Source of the DNA: Kibdelosporangium sp. MJ126-NF4
GTDB taxonomy: Bacteria > Actinomycetota > Actinomycetes > Mycobacteriales > Pseudonocardiaceae
Reading direction: 5' to 3'
DNA length: 64,000 nt
Assembly: GCF_000826545.1 (NCBI RefSeq)
Contig: NZ_CDME01000002.1
Coordinates: forward strand, 1,621,187 to 1,685,186
Both the position numbers and the translations under genes were made by a program. Each line of letters opens with the position of its first letter. Position 1 is the stretch's first letter. The notes under the pieces were generated by a model. It did no database searches and was not told where the DNA came from. It saw only the letters and a program-made list of their open reading frames with translations. Below are positions 8,563-18,683 of the stretch, in pieces.

Positions 8563-8602
8563 CCGAGGGCCCTCCCCGTTCACCACCAGGGAGGGCCCTC
8601 GG
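8563..8602. terminator. Bidirectional terminator between convergent operons
   Basis: A perfect 14-bp GC-rich stem (8563-8576 with 8589-8602) and a 12-nt loop, lying 69 bp after the AraC-type gene and 34 bp after the end of the minus-strand core operon. It would serve both. Confidence 0.85.
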
Positions 8603-8635
8603 CTGCTGTGTGAAGTGAGATGGACGCGAAGACGG

Positions 8636-9169
8636 TCAGCAGTAGAAGTCGCCGCTGAAGAACATCAGCGGCTGTGACGCGACGCCGTTGAGCCGTGGGC
8701 TGTGGTGGATGGCCAGCACCGAGCCCAGGAAGATGGAGTGGTCGCCGCCGTCGTAGACAGCGGCGACACGGCACTCCATCCAGGCGATCGCGTTGGCGAT
8801 GAGCCGCACGCCGGTGTGCCTGCCCGGTACCCATTCGACCGGCGCGAACTCGCGTTCACCGCGCTGCCTCGCGCCGTTGGCGAAGTGCCGGGCGATCCAT
8901 TCCTGGTCGGCCGACAGCACCGAGACCGCGAAGGCGTCGTTCGCCATGATGGTCTCGTGCATCGCGCTGGCGCGCTGCACACACACCAGGATCAGCGGTG
9001 GACGCAACGACACCGAGGTGAACGCGTTCACGGTCATTCCACGCGGAACGTCCAAGCCCGCGGTCACCACGGTGACCCCGGTGGCGAACTTGCCCAGCAC
9101 ACTGCGGAACTGACGCGGGTCGTGCGCGTCCCCCGACGCCAACGGCGGTCGCTGATCGGCTGGATGCAT
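8636..9169 (-). CDS. Flavin reductase, E6-type
   Basis: 177 residues of the flavin-reductase-like FMN/FAD-binding fold: FATGVTVVTA near residue 28, the PRGMTVNAFTSVSLRPPLIL stretch near 43-62, SVLSADQEW and the C-terminal GDHSIFLGSV core. This family supplies reduced flavin to two-component monooxygenases. In C-1027-type clusters E6 sits beside E7 and E10 and serves a flavin-dependent monooxygenase; candidate partners here are the acyl-CoA-dehydrogenase-fold enzymes at 39635 and 43036. It is the last gene of the core operon, 6 nt after the thioesterase stop. Confidence 0.88.
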   Translation of the reverse strand: MHPADQRPPLASGDAHDPRQFRSVLGKFATGVTVVTAGLDVPRGMTVNAFTSVSLRPPLILVCVQRASAMHETIMANDAFAVSVLSADQEWIARHFANGARQRGEREFAPVEWVPGRHTGVRLIANAIAWMECRVAAVYDGGDHSIFLGSVLAIHHSPRLNGVASQPLMFFSGDFYC

Positions 9170-9175
9170 GGCGCG

Positions 9176-9664
9176 TCAGCCGTTCCGCACCGTGGCCACC
9201 TCCGGCACCCGCGGCCCCGTGGTGGGGGCCGCGGGTGCCGGCGCGTACGGCGCCAGCGCCTTGCGCAGTGACTCGGGGACCTTGGCGGGCCGGGCTGCGG
9301 CGCCCTGCCCGCTCACGCAGGCAGCGTGCTGCCGTCCCCGTGCCACCAGTTCCTGCACACCATCCTTGCGCAGCTTGACGTAGTCGAACCCGAACTCGAT
9401 CCGGGTCTGGGTCAGGTCCTCCAGCCGCATCCGGATGGACACCTCGTCGAACAGGGCCAACTCGGCGAACAGCTCGCACTCGACCTTGGTGGTGAACAGG
9501 GTCAGCTTCTCGCCGAAGTTCTCCAGCACGTCGGGCGCGTTCTCCAGCAGGAACAGTTCGCGGCATTTTCCCTGCCACCGCATGTAGTTCACGAAGTAGA
9601 CGTTCCCGACGACCGTGGTCTCCTCGAAGCCGACCAGGTGCCGCAGTTCGTAGTACGGCGCCAT
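9176..9664 (-). CDS. tebC: Enediyne hotdog thioesterase E10/TEBC
   Basis: 162 residues. The N-terminal half matches the 4-hydroxybenzoyl-CoA-thioesterase hotdog family as found in CalE7/SgcE10: YYELRHLVGFEETTVVGNVY, NYMRWQGKCRELFL and a FGFDYVKLRKDG strand. The C-terminal tail is Ala/Pro-rich and low complexity. The enzyme releases the polyene chain from the PKSE ACP. Its ATG lies 2 nt after the PKSE stop, the standard order E-E10. The catalytic glutamate and arginine-bearing region is present; no truncation. Confidence 0.93.
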   Translation of the reverse strand: MAPYYELRHLVGFEETTVVGNVYFVNYMRWQGKCRELFLLENAPDVLENFGEKLTLFTTKVECELFAELALFDEVSIRMRLEDLTQTRIEFGFDYVKLRKDGVQELVARGRQHAACVSGQGAAARPAKVPESLRKALAPYAPAPAAPTTGPRVPEVATVRNG

Positions 9665-9666
9665 GC

Positions 9667-12600
9667 TCAGTCCTCGCTTCCGGTCACGATGGTGAACACC
9701 ACCGGGTCGGCCACGTCCCGCAACGCTGTCACGAACGTGGCGATCCGGATGTCACCGAACCGGAACTGCACCCACCTGTCGGTGCGGGCGGGGCCCGCGG
9801 TGAGGCCGTCGATGCGTGCGCGGCCGAGCTTGCGCAGGCTTTCCACGGCTCCCCAGACGCGGGTCGCGGCGACGGACAACTCCTCGCCCCGTTCCTGCGC
9901 CACCAGTTTGGCCAGCGCCAGCTGGTCGGGGCCGAGCAGCGCCGCCCAGTCGTCGGCCGACCTGGTCTCCGCCACCTCGATGTCGCACGCCACCCGGTTC
10001 TCGGTGTCGGCGACCGCGAACGTCACGCCCGCGCTGTGCGAGGCGGAGATCTGCGCGCCCTGGGTTTCCGGGCGCCCGTCGGGCCGGTGGGTCACCTCGA
10101 CCTGACGGTCAAGCGCCCAGCTGACCGCCTTGGTCGTCTGGTCGCGGCGGCCGTCGACGCCCTTGTCCGTGCCCGGGTCGTCCGGGCGCACCGCCAGTTT
10201 CAGCGGCGTGGACAGCACAGGCTGGGTACGGCGTTCCAGGTACGGGGTGAGCAGGGCGGGCAGCCACGGCCCGCTGCCGTCCGCCTTGCGGATCGCCTGC
10301 AGTTTCAGGCCCTGCCAGTGTTCCACCAGGTTGCCCGCGGTGTCGCGGACGTCCACGTCGTAGATGTAGGTGTCGCCGTCGGTCCAGCGTTCGGTGGCGT
10401 GCACCCGGATCAGATCGACGTCCCGCACCGCGACCGGGTCGGCCAGGTGCAGCGCCTCGATGCCGACCGGCAGCAGCGTCGCGTCCGGCACACAGCACTG
10501 GATGCCGTGCATGGTCGCGTCCCTGGCGCCGGGGTCGGCCAGCACCAGTTCGCCGGACAGGAACCTGCTGAACCACTGTTCGTTGCGGGCTGTCGCCACT
10601 TCCGCGACACAGCTGGTGGCCGCTAGGTGCCGGTAGCCGCGCAGCTGGCCAAACCGTCCACTTTGGAACAGCACGGAGCCGTAGAGCTGGCTCGCCGGGT
10701 CGATCGGCAGCAGCGGCGATTCGGGCGTGACCGGGTCACCAGCCAGCGCCGCCCGGTCGTAGCGCAGCGTGGCACGGAAGTGGTCGGCCTGGAAGTCGGT
10801 GTCGGCGGTCCGGATGACCGCGCGGATCACCGCGTCCGAGTCGGCGAGCACGGCGATCCGGATCGTGGCCTTGCCGCTGTCCGGCACCACGATCGGCCGC
10901 AGCAGCTCGACATCCTCGAACACCGGCACGTCGTGACGGCCGGTCAGCGCGGTGGCCGCCTGCGCCATCGCCTCCATGCCCAGCACCGCGGGGAAGATCA
11001 GGTTGCCGTCCAGCGTGTGGTCACGCAGGTACGGGTCGTCGTCCGCGGACAGGTCGGCGTCCACGACCAGTTCCACGCCGGGGAACTGCACCTGTGGCCG
11101 GTCGACGAACCGCAGCAGCGGCAACTCCCTGGCCTCCTGGGTGATGGTCGGCAGGTTCTCCGCGCGGCCCATCACCACCAGTGCCCCCGACGCCTGCGGG
11201 TCGTTGAGAACCTCGCTGAGCAGCCGGATGCCGTTCTCCGTCGAGATCGGCGAGACACCCTGGCGGACAAGGGATTCCACCGCGCCGAGCTTCTCGCCCA
11301 TGCCGACGCCGGTCCACACCGACCACTCCAGCGCGATACTGCGGCACGCGGGGTGCAGCTCGCCGGTACGCACCGTCAGGTCGGTCATCCAGTCGTTGGC
11401 CGTGGAGTAGTCGGCGTTGCCATGCATGCCCGCCCGGCCGATGATGCTGCCGAACGTGATCAGCAGCCGCAGCCCGGCCGGGTCCACCTCGGCCAGCACG
11501 ATGCCCAGACCGCTGACCTTCGGCGCCAGTGTGGCGCGGAAGGACTCCTCGTCGAGGCTGGTGATCGGCTTCGGTTCGTTGCGGCCCGCGCCGTGCAGGA
11601 CCGCGGTCACCGGGCCGAGCACCGTGCGGACCTCGGCCATCGCGGCGCGGACCTGCTCGGCCACCGTGACGTCGGCACGCACGTAGTGGCACCGCACTCC
11701 CGCCGCCTTGAACCGGCGGAGGTTCTCGGCCAGTTCCGGATCAGTAAGCTCGGACCGTTCGAGCAGCGCGACCGACGCACCCGACTCCTTGGCCAGTGCC
11801 AGCGCGCACTCGGCGGTGATGCCCTTGCCGCCGCCCGTCGCCAGGAGCACGTCGTTCTTGCCCAGCGGCTCGTAGTCCTGGGCGGGCGCGAGCGTGAGCG
11901 GCCGCAGCACTGGCACCAGGCGGGTGCCGGACTCGTCGTAGTGCACTTCGCTGAAGTCCTGCGTGGCCGCCACGTCCGCGACGATGCGGGACACGACGTC
12001 CGCCGGATGCTGTGCGAGCGGCAGAGTGACCACCGTGGTCTTGACCGTGGGCGCCTCCAGGTGCAGCGTCTTGGCCAAGCCGCTCGCGCCCTTGCGGTCA
12101 CCGACCACCACGAACCGCGCGGGGCCAGCCTGCGCCACCGCGGCACGCGCCGCGTCCAGCATGGCGCCCACGTGGGCCTCGGGATCGGCCGGGACGCACA
12201 GCACCACGCCGTTGCCCAACTTGGCACCGCTCAGCGCGGCACACAGCTCGGTCGCGAACGGGTGTCCGTCCACACTGAACAGCTGCCACTCACCGCTGGT
12301 CGTCTCCTCGGTGGCGGCGCCGACCTTGGTGGGCACCATGTCCATCTTGAACGCACGCACCCACGGCGCCACACCGGCAACGACACGCTCCTCGAGCTCC
12401 TGCTGCGGCGCCTCGCTGGCCTGCACCAGTGCCGCCGCCAGTTCGGCGAGCGTCGAGGTGGCGAACGCGGACGTGGTCACCGGTGGCGGCAGTCCGAGGT
12501 CGCGGGAGGCCTGCGTGACGATCTGCCCGACCGTGATCGAGCTGAGGTGCAGCTCGTCCAGCGGCAGGCTGTCCGGACGCACCGCTTCCAACGGCAGTTC

Positions 12601-15567
12601 GGCGCGTTCGGCGGCGAGCCTGCGCAGGATGTCCAGGCTGCTCTCGGCGATGTTCGCACCCGACGCCACCGCGGGTGCCTGGGCCGGGGCGGGTGCCGGG
12701 GCCGGGCCACCCGCACCGGCCGGGGCCACAGCCGGTGCGGGCGCCGGTGCCGCCACTGGCTGCAACCCGGCGGCGCCGCCGTTGCCGTTCCCATTGCCGA
12801 GAGAGACAGCTTCGGCCACGGACGACGTACCGTCCAGGATCGGGGCCAGTTCGGCGGGGCTGACGAAGAACTTGAACTCCTTGTCCAACGGCAGCGGCTT
12901 GGTGAACCGGCCGTCGAACAACACCTCGGTCCGCACCTGGGCGCCGAGTACCCACGCCGCGCCGACGGTCCGCAGCAACCCGGACAGCGACGGGCTGTCG
13001 GTCTCCATCGACACCACGGACACGAACGGCGCGATCTCCTCGGCCAGTCGCCCGACGACACGGCCGGGGCCCACGTCCACGAGCAGGTCGACGTCGTCGG
13101 CCAGTTGCCGGACGGCCTCGGTGAGCCGCACCGGGGCGATGATGTGCCTGGTGAGCAGTTCGACCAGGTCGGTGCCCGTGTCGAGCGGCTCGGCGGTGAC
13201 CGTCGAGATCACGGTCCGGGCCAGCGGCCGGAACGTTTCCTGCTGCAGGTGCGTACGCAGCAGAGTGGTCGCCGGTGCCACCAGGTCGGAGTGGAACGCC
13301 TGGGAGACCGGGAACCTGGTCGCGGTCAGACCGTGCTCCCCGGCGCGTGCGCAGACCCGTTCGATCGCGGCGACCGGACCGGACACCACTGTCTGCTGTG
13401 GACTGTTGTAGCCGGAGATGACGACCGGCTCGCCGTCGAGCAACGCGGTGACGTCCTCCGGCGCGGCGAGGATGGCGGCCATCGTGCCGTCGCCCTTGTC
13501 GATCTGGCCAAGCGCCTTGCCGCGCGCGGTGGCGATGTTCAGCACGGTCGCCTCGTCGATCGCGCCGCCCCAGTGCAGGGCCGCCAGCTCACCGAGGCTC
13601 TGCCCGGTCGCGCCGACGGCCTCGATGCCCAGCGCGTCCAGTATCCGCAGGCCGCTGACCGAGGCGGTGACGATTCTCGGCTGCGCCACCACGGTCGCCG
13701 ACAGGTCACCACCGGCGACCGGCGGCTTGTGGGTCCGGTACAGCTCGTCGACCACGTCGAACCTGCGCCGGATCGCGCCGCCGTCGCCGTTGCCGCCGAC
13801 GCCCTGGCCCGGGAACAGCAGGCCGATGCGCGGCTGGGTCGCGGCGGTGCCGAGGAACACGCCGTTGGGGATGTCCAGCATGGCGCGGACTCCGCTGCCG
13901 AGCATCGACAGGATCGTCTCGATCCGCTGCCGTACCTGCTCGGGCGCGCTCGCCAGCACCGCGGCCCTGATCGGCCTGCCGTCCAGCCCACCGGCCAGCG
14001 TGGCGGCGAGGTCGGCCACTTCGGCGAAGGACATCCGGAACGCGAGGTCGGAAGCCTGCTTGAGCTTGGTGCGCAGCTCCGCGATGCTGGTGGCGTCGAA
14101 CAACAGCAGCTCGGCGTCCTGCCGCGACCGGACGATCTGGGCGGGACTGTGCCCGTTGGTCGGCTCGCTCGCCGCGTCGGCGTGTTCGAGGACCATGTGG
14201 GTGTTGATGCCACCGAAGCCCAGTGAGGAGATGCCCGCGCGCGGCGGCCCGTCCGTCGGCCACGGCTCGGCCGAGTCCGGCACGCGCACCGCCGGGTTGT
14301 CACCCTTCAGCCGCGGGTGCGGCTTGGTGTGCCCGGTGGCGGGCGGGATCACCTTGTGGTGCAGCGCCATGATCGTCTTGAGGATGCCCGCGACACCGGC
14401 AGCCGCCTTGGTGTGCCCGATGTTGCCCTTGATCGTGCCGATCGCGAGCGCACGCGAGTTCGGGTCGGCCGCGCGCCGCGCCTCGGTGAAGACCCGCAGT
14501 TCGGTGTCGTCGCCGACCGCGGTGCCCGTTCCGTGGCCCTCCACATAGGACACCTTGTCGATCCCGAACCCGGCCTTGGCGTACGCCCTGGTCAGCGCCA
14601 GGTGGTGGCCGCTGGCCTCCGGCCGGGTGATGCCACCCTTGCCGTCGGAGGAGTATCCCCAGCCCGCGATGGTGGCGTACCGCTTGAGGCCCTTGGCTTT
14701 CGCGTCCTCGTCCCGCATGAGCACCAGCACGCCACAGCCCTCGCCCGGCCAGAAACCGTTGGAGTCCCGGTCGTAGATGCGCATCTCGCTGGTGGACAGC
14801 GCGCCGGTCTTGGCGAACCCGATGACCTCGAACGGGTCGATGCTCAGGTCGACACCGCCCGCGACGGCGGTGGTGATCGTGCCCGCGAGCAGCGCGTCAC
14901 ACGCGGTCGCGACCGAGAGCACCGACGACGAGCACGCCGCGTCCACGGTGAACCCGCCACCGGCGAAGTCGAAGTAGTTGCACACCCGGCCCGCGATGGT
15001 GTTGGACATGCCACCGGCCAGGAAGTCCTCGTCGACCTTGGGGAACGGCTGCTTGTACCGGGTTTCCAGCTGGTCGAGGAACGACGTCAGCTGCGAGTCG
15101 GTCCAGCCCTGCTCGCGCAGGGTCACGCCGACCACGCGGCGCACGTACGGCCAGCGCAGCCGCAGCAGGTTGGCCCTGGCGAACTCGCCGGTCAGGGTGT
15201 TGCCGATGATCACACCGGTGTTCTGCCGGTCCAGGCCGTCGCCGTTGGGGAAACCGGCGTCCCGCAACGCGTGGGCGACCGTGTCCAGTGTCAGCCAGTG
15301 GGTGGTGTCGGTGGCCCGGAAGGTGCTCCCGGCGATCCGGTACGCGACCCGGTCGAACTCCCAGCCCTCGATGACCGCCGCGTTCGGCGCGTAGAACCGG
15401 TCCGGCACCGTCGGGTCCGGGCTGTAGTAGTCGGCCTGGCGCATCCGCTCGTCCGGAATCCTGCGAAACGCCCGGCGCCCGGCCAGTACGTTGTGCCACA
15501 GTTCCGTCGGCGTGGACGCGTCGGGGTACCGGCAGGCCATGCCGATGACCGCGATCCGATCGCTCAT
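9667..15567 (-). CDS. pksE: Iterative enediyne polyketide synthase (PKSE)
   Basis: 1966 residues, the normal PKSE size. Domains in order: KS (Cys in ACSSS near residue 211, EGHGTGT and NIGHTK histidines), AT (GQSLGEL serine near 658), a Gly/Ala/Pro-rich linker, ACP (LHLSS serine near 1007, the variant motif typical of PKSEs), KR (GGGKGIT near 1246; YSTAND near 1386), DH (DHTLDGNLIFP near 1514) and a C-terminal phosphopantetheinyl transferase (ACDIE near 1861 and WGAVESLRK). PKSEs use malonyl-CoA iteratively to make the polyene precursor of the warhead and self-phosphopantetheinylate. The ATG at 15567 overlaps the E5 stop (ATGA) and has GGGGAGG upstream. All catalytic residues appear intact. 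Nine- versus ten-membered type cannot be decided by eye. Confidence 0.97.
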   Translation of the reverse strand: MSDRIAVIGMACRYPDASTPTELWHNVLAGRRAFRRIPDERMRQADYYSPDPTVPDRFYAPNAAVIEGWEFDRVAYRIAGSTFRATDTTHWLTLDTVAHALRDAGFPNGDGLDRQNTGVIIGNTLTGEFARANLLRLRWPYVRRVVGVTLREQGWTDSQLTSFLDQLETRYKQPFPKVDEDFLAGGMSNTIAGRVCNYFDFAGGGFTVDAACSSSVLSVATACDALLAGTITTAVAGGVDLSIDPFEVIGFAKTGALSTSEMRIYDRDSNGFWPGEGCGVLVLMRDEDAKAKGLKRYATIAGWGYSSDGKGGITRPEASGHHLALTRAYAKAGFGIDKVSYVEGHGTGTAVGDDTELRVFTEARRAADPNSRALAIGTIKGNIGHTKAAAGVAGILKTIMALHHKVIPPATGHTKPHPRLKGDNPAVRVPDSAEPWPTDGPPRAGISSLGFGGINTHMVLEHADAASEPTNGHSPAQIVRSRQDAELLLFDATSIAELRTKLKQASDLAFRMSFAEVADLAATLAGGLDGRPIRAAVLASAPEQVRQRIETILSMLGSGVRAMLDIPNGVFLGTAATQPRIGLLFPGQGVGGNGDGGAIRRRFDVVDELYRTHKPPVAGGDLSATVVAQPRIVTASVSGLRILDALGIEAVGATGQSLGELAALHWGGAIDEATVLNIATARGKALGQIDKGDGTMAAILAAPEDVTALLDGEPVVISGYNSPQQTVVSGPVAAIERVCARAGEHGLTATRFPVSQAFHSDLVAPATTLLRTHLQQETFRPLARTVISTVTAEPLDTGTDLVELLTRHIIAPVRLTEAVRQLADDVDLLVDVGPGRVVGRLAEEIAPFVSVVSMETDSPSLSGLLRTVGAAWVLGAQVRTEVLFDGRFTKPLPLDKEFKFFVSPAELAPILDGTSSVAEAVSLGNGNGNGGAAGLQPVAAPAPAPAVAPAGAGGPAPAPAPAQAPAVASGANIAESSLDILRRLAAERAELPLEAVRPDSLPLDELHLSSITVGQIVTQASRDLGLPPPVTTSAFATSTLAELAAALVQASEAPQQELEERVVAGVAPWVRAFKMDMVPTKVGAATEETTSGEWQLFSVDGHPFATELCAALSGAKLGNGVVLCVPADPEAHVGAMLDAARAAVAQAGPARFVVVGDRKGASGLAKTLHLEAPTVKTTVVTLPLAQHPADVVSRIVADVAATQDFSEVHYDESGTRLVPVLRPLTLAPAQDYEPLGKNDVLLATGGGKGITAECALALAKESGASVALLERSELTDPELAENLRRFKAAGVRCHYVRADVTVAEQVRAAMAEVRTVLGPVTAVLHGAGRNEPKPITSLDEESFRATLAPKVSGLGIVLAEVDPAGLRLLITFGSIIGRAGMHGNADYSTANDWMTDLTVRTGELHPACRSIALEWSVWTGVGMGEKLGAVESLVRQGVSPISTENGIRLLSEVLNDPQASGALVVMGRAENLPTITQEARELPLLRFVDRPQVQFPGVELVVDADLSADDDPYLRDHTLDGNLIFPAVLGMEAMAQAATALTGRHDVPVFEDVELLRPIVVPDSGKATIRIAVLADSDAVIRAVIRTADTDFQADHFRATLRYDRAALAGDPVTPESPLLPIDPASQLYGSVLFQSGRFGQLRGYRHLAATSCVAEVATARNEQWFSRFLSGELVLADPGARDATMHGIQCCVPDATLLPVGIEALHLADPVAVRDVDLIRVHATERWTDGDTYIYDVDVRDTAGNLVEHWQGLKLQAIRKADGSGPWLPALLTPYLERRTQPVLSTPLKLAVRPDDPGTDKGVDGRRDQTTKAVSWALDRQVEVTHRPDGRPETQGAQISASHSAGVTFAVADTENRVACDIEVAETRSADDWAALLGPDQLALAKLVAQERGEELSVAATRVWGAVESLRKLGRARIDGLTAGPARTDRWVQFRFGDIRIATFVTALRDVADPVVFTIVTGSED

Positions 15568-16562
15568 GATTTCGATGCCTCCCCGTTGCTCAGAATGTCC
15601 GCCCGAATCGCCATGGCGCGTTTCTGCCTGCTCTTCTGCCGGAAATGACCCACCCATCCACTGAGACCGCGCACCAGGCAGACCAGCGCGGTCGCGAAGA
15701 ACATGGTGTAGACCACGTCGAACACCATCAGCAGTCCGTAGGTCATGGCCACGGAACTGCCGAACATGAACTGGGCCTTGCCCTTCATCGGTGTCGTGCC
15801 GGGATCGGTGATCATGTAGTTGGTGAACAGGATGAACGCGACGCCGGTCATCACGCCGAGCGCGCCGTACAGCGACACGTCGAACCACCAGTTGCGCAGG
15901 AACGCCTGGATGGCGAACCCGCCGAGCCACCCGACGATCAGCGGGATGCGCTTGGTCAGCAGTCCGTTGATGGTCGTGCCCGCGGTGATGATGATGACCG
16001 GGATCATCACGCGCCAGAACGTGTTGGCGTTCTCGGTGAACTCGTACGGCGGCGCGAGGCTCACCCAGGCGCTGAACACGACCAGGGTGGCGGCGATGCC
16101 GAAGTTGGACGGGTTCATGTAGTGCCGCATCCGGCCGTTGATCGGCGACTGCAGCACGAACTTGGCACCGACGCCGACCACCACTCCGAAGGCGATCGGC
16201 CAGTACTGGTTGTTGGCGTACAGCAACATGTTCACGGCGATGGCGGTGATGTGCGGTGGCAGCAGGAACTCGTACAGCCCGCGGCCGCCACGGCCCTTGT
16301 ACCGGGGTGCGCGCCGGTAGGCCCACGCGGTGATGGTCTCGAACACGATCTCGGCGGTGTACGCGACGAGCACGCTGAAGATCGGCCAGAGCCACGGCTG
16401 TTCGAAACCGAGCAGGGTGTAGCCGAAGACGTTGAACACCGAGATGGAGAGCGCGAAGTTGCGCAGCGCCAGGTAGCGGGCGTCGGGCTTGGGTTTCGCC
16501 GGTGCCGGTGTGCCCGGTGTCGGGGCGCTCGTGATCTCCGGTGGCCGGACGGTGGTGGTCAT
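15564..16562 (-). CDS. unbU: Enediyne biosynthesis membrane protein E5/UnbU
   Basis: 332 residues with a Pro/Ala-rich cytosolic N-terminus (about 35 residues) and roughly eight to ten hydrophobic helices. It resembles the NqrB/RnfD membrane subunit family, including the ITDPGTTPMKG loop near residue 265, comparable to the DP..TP loop of those flavin-carrying proteins. In enediyne clusters UnbU is part of the minimal cassette and is presumed to act with E3 and E4 in forming the alkynes; electron transfer is a plausible but unproven role. Four-base overlaps on both sides (E4 stop, PKSE start) imply tight translational coupling. Confidence 0.92.
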   Translation of the reverse strand: MTTTVRPPEITSAPTPGTPAPAKPKPDARYLALRNFALSISVFNVFGYTLLGFEQPWLWPIFSVLVAYTAEIVFETITAWAYRRAPRYKGRGGRGLYEFLLPPHITAIAVNMLLYANNQYWPIAFGVVVGVGAKFVLQSPINGRMRHYMNPSNFGIAATLVVFSAWVSLAPPYEFTENANTFWRVMIPVIIITAGTTINGLLTKRIPLIVGWLGGFAIQAFLRNWWFDVSLYGALGVMTGVAFILFTNYMITDPGTTPMKGKAQFMFGSSVAMTYGLLMVFDVVYTMFFATALVCLVRGLSGWVGHFRQKSRQKRAMAIRADILSNGEASKS

Positions 16563-18538
16563 CGGGTGGAAACCTCCTGCGCGGTGCTCGTCAGCATCAG
16601 CGAATGCGTGCCGGGCGCCAGGTCGATGGTCTGGTTGCGCAGCTGCCCGCCCGCGTCCCGCCAGTTCAGGGTCGCCTTCACCGGTGCGGTGGACTTGCCG
16701 AGGCCGAAGCGGACCTCGAAGCTGCGGAAGCCGCTGTGCCCGCCGCCGCCGTCCAGATGCGACAGCTGGGTGCGGCCGTCGGCGGTGGTGATGCTGACGG
16801 TCGTGCCGTACGCCGGTACGCCGATGCCGGACAGGCCCGACTGGCCGCTGGCGGCATCGGCAGGCTGGTACAGCTTCAGGTTCAGGAAGGCGCCGCGGTC
16901 CGGCGACTCGTTGGCGTAGAACGACGACGGCCCCCACTGCCGCGCGACGGCGAAGTCGAGCGCGCCGCTGCCGGTGGTGTCGCCGGTGGCGATCGCCCGC
17001 GACGGGATCTGGACGCCCAGCCCCAGCTGCTCGGAGATGTTGACGTACCTGCCGTCCTTGCTCCTGGCGTAGAAGGCCAGCTCGTCGTCACCGGCGAGGT
17101 CGTCGCCCTCTTTCATGTTCGGCCACATGTTGGGGTTGCTCATCAGCACGTCGTTGGTGATCGCCAGCTCCTGCAGCCAGTTCCACCGGTTGCGCTCGCC
17201 CTTGATGAACCCGTCCGACTGGACGACGGCGAGGTTGCCGTCGTTGAGGAAGTCGCCGAACTTCAGGTCCCAGCACCAGCCGGTCCACGCCAGGCCGTGG
17301 GCTTGTGCCTCCTGCGTGAACGGCGCGTCGCCCTGGCCGAGCTTGGCGCGCATGTCGGCGTTGTCGCGTGCGTGGTTCTCCCAGTAGAAGTTGCTCTCCT
17401 GCAGGCCCCACTTGGAGGTGATGTTGCTGACCATGATGTCGAACCGGCCGAGGCCACGGGGGTCGGCGAAGTCGACGCCCATGCCCTTGAACGAGTCGTT
17501 GCCCAGCTCGAACGACTTCGGTGTGATCGGCGAGCGCGACCCCGAGGTGATGCCGAACCGGATCTGGCCCGGCTTGGACCGGTTGTGCAGCAGGTAGTCG
17601 TGGCCGAAGTCGTTGCCGATGTAGAGCTCGGTCAGCCCGTCGCCGTCCAGGTCCGCGCCGGACGCGGACAGCGTCCAGCCGGTCGAGGCCTCGTACGGGA
17701 TCGCGTTCGGCTCCGGCACGTAGGCCGCGGTCGGCCGCGTCCCCGAAGTGGCGCTGTACCAGCGCAGCACGTGTCCGCCACCGGCGTTCTTGGCGCTGGA
17801 CATGGAGTTGTTCATCTCGACGTTCTGCTGGCCGTTCGGGTCGAGCATGTCCGAGTCGGGGAAGTAGTTGCCGACGAAGATGTCCGGCCGGGCGTCGCCG
17901 TCGTAGTCGCCGACGTGCACGGCGTCGGTGTTCCACTTCGGACCGTGGTACCGGCCGTCGACCGACTCGGACGCGACGAGCTCCTGCCGCTGGTACGCGC
18001 TGTTGCTCACCGTCGTGGCGTCCGACTTCGCCAGGAACAGGATCGGGGTGCGGCCCCAGTAGGACACCAGGATGTCCATCCGGCCGTCCACGTTGTAGTC
18101 ACCGGGGGTGCACTGGGTCGCCGCCATCGTGTCGTTGATCGGCAGCGGCGCCGGGTCCAGCACGAACGGCGTGAACCGGTCCCGCTCCGGCGCGGTCGGC
18201 GTGTACGTCACGATCACGTCGTCCGTGCGGGGATCGACCAGGCACATCGAGTTGGCCCGGCCGTGCCCGGTGAGGTCGTTGATCGCCACCGAGGCGCCGA
18301 TCGCCGAGATCCAGGCGACGATGTGGTTGTAGGCCGGGTTGACCTGCCGCAGGCTCTTCATCGGCTGGTCGTTGTACCCGGCGGGCAACGGGATCGGCAG
18401 CTCCCGGAACTTGTACGGTTTGGCGGTCTCGTCGGCGCCGCTCACCGCCACCGCGCTCTGCCCGGACAGGTAGAGCGCCAGGAGCGTGATGATGACAGCG
18501 AGGACGGGGACCGACTTGCGGGCACTTTCAGCGGGCAT
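16559..18538 (-). CDS. unbV: Enediyne biosynthesis protein E4/UnbV (FG-GAP repeats, ASPIC/UnbV domain)
   Basis: 659 residues. A single N-terminal hydrophobic segment (about residues 10-32) acts as signal anchor or signal peptide, placing the rest outside the membrane. Several calcium-binding FG-GAP/VCBS-like repeats are visible (GDYNVDGRMDIL, GDYDGDARPDIF, GADLDGDGLTELY, GDTTGSGALDF), followed by the C-terminal ASPIC/UnbV domain with SHLDGGGGHSGFRSFEVRFG. It is first of the E4-E5-PKSE-E10-E6 operon and part of the minimal enediyne cassette. Its outward location together with membrane-embedded E5 suggests that some core steps happen at the membrane. Confidence 0.93.
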   Translation of the reverse strand: MPAESARKSVPVLAVIITLLALYLSGQSAVAVSGADETAKPYKFRELPIPLPAGYNDQPMKSLRQVNPAYNHIVAWISAIGASVAINDLTGHGRANSMCLVDPRTDDVIVTYTPTAPERDRFTPFVLDPAPLPINDTMAATQCTPGDYNVDGRMDILVSYWGRTPILFLAKSDATTVSNSAYQRQELVASESVDGRYHGPKWNTDAVHVGDYDGDARPDIFVGNYFPDSDMLDPNGQQNVEMNNSMSSAKNAGGGHVLRWYSATSGTRPTAAYVPEPNAIPYEASTGWTLSASGADLDGDGLTELYIGNDFGHDYLLHNRSKPGQIRFGITSGSRSPITPKSFELGNDSFKGMGVDFADPRGLGRFDIMVSNITSKWGLQESNFYWENHARDNADMRAKLGQGDAPFTQEAQAHGLAWTGWCWDLKFGDFLNDGNLAVVQSDGFIKGERNRWNWLQELAITNDVLMSNPNMWPNMKEGDDLAGDDELAFYARSKDGRYVNISEQLGLGVQIPSRAIATGDTTGSGALDFAVARQWGPSSFYANESPDRGAFLNLKLYQPADAASGQSGLSGIGVPAYGTTVSITTADGRTQLSHLDGGGGHSGFRSFEVRFGLGKSTAPVKATLNWRDAGGQLRNQTIDLAPGTHSLMLTSTAQEVSTR

Positions 18539-18683
18539 TATCGATGTCTCCTCGCGGAATCACGGCAGTACCAGAAGTCGTCATCAAGCGTCCAGTGAGA
18601 GTTTCCGGAAACGGGCACGCGCGACCGGCGTGCCCACCGCACGGCGGCACGCTTTCAGCGCTCGAAAAGGAAAACCGGTGCGA

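Noticed and set aside
10627..14226. A 1199-codon plus-strand open frame
   Set aside because: It lies entirely antisense to the PKSE, which has all catalytic motifs in the opposite strand. The frame is His/Arg/Gln/Gly-rich as expected of an antisense shadow in high-GC DNA.
15568..16395. A 5' extension of the PKSE frame that would add 276 residues
   Set aside because: The extension overlaps the E5 gene in another frame and its translation has no family resemblance. The ATG at 15567 has GGGGAGG upstream, an ATGA junction with E5 and the conserved start of the KS domain.
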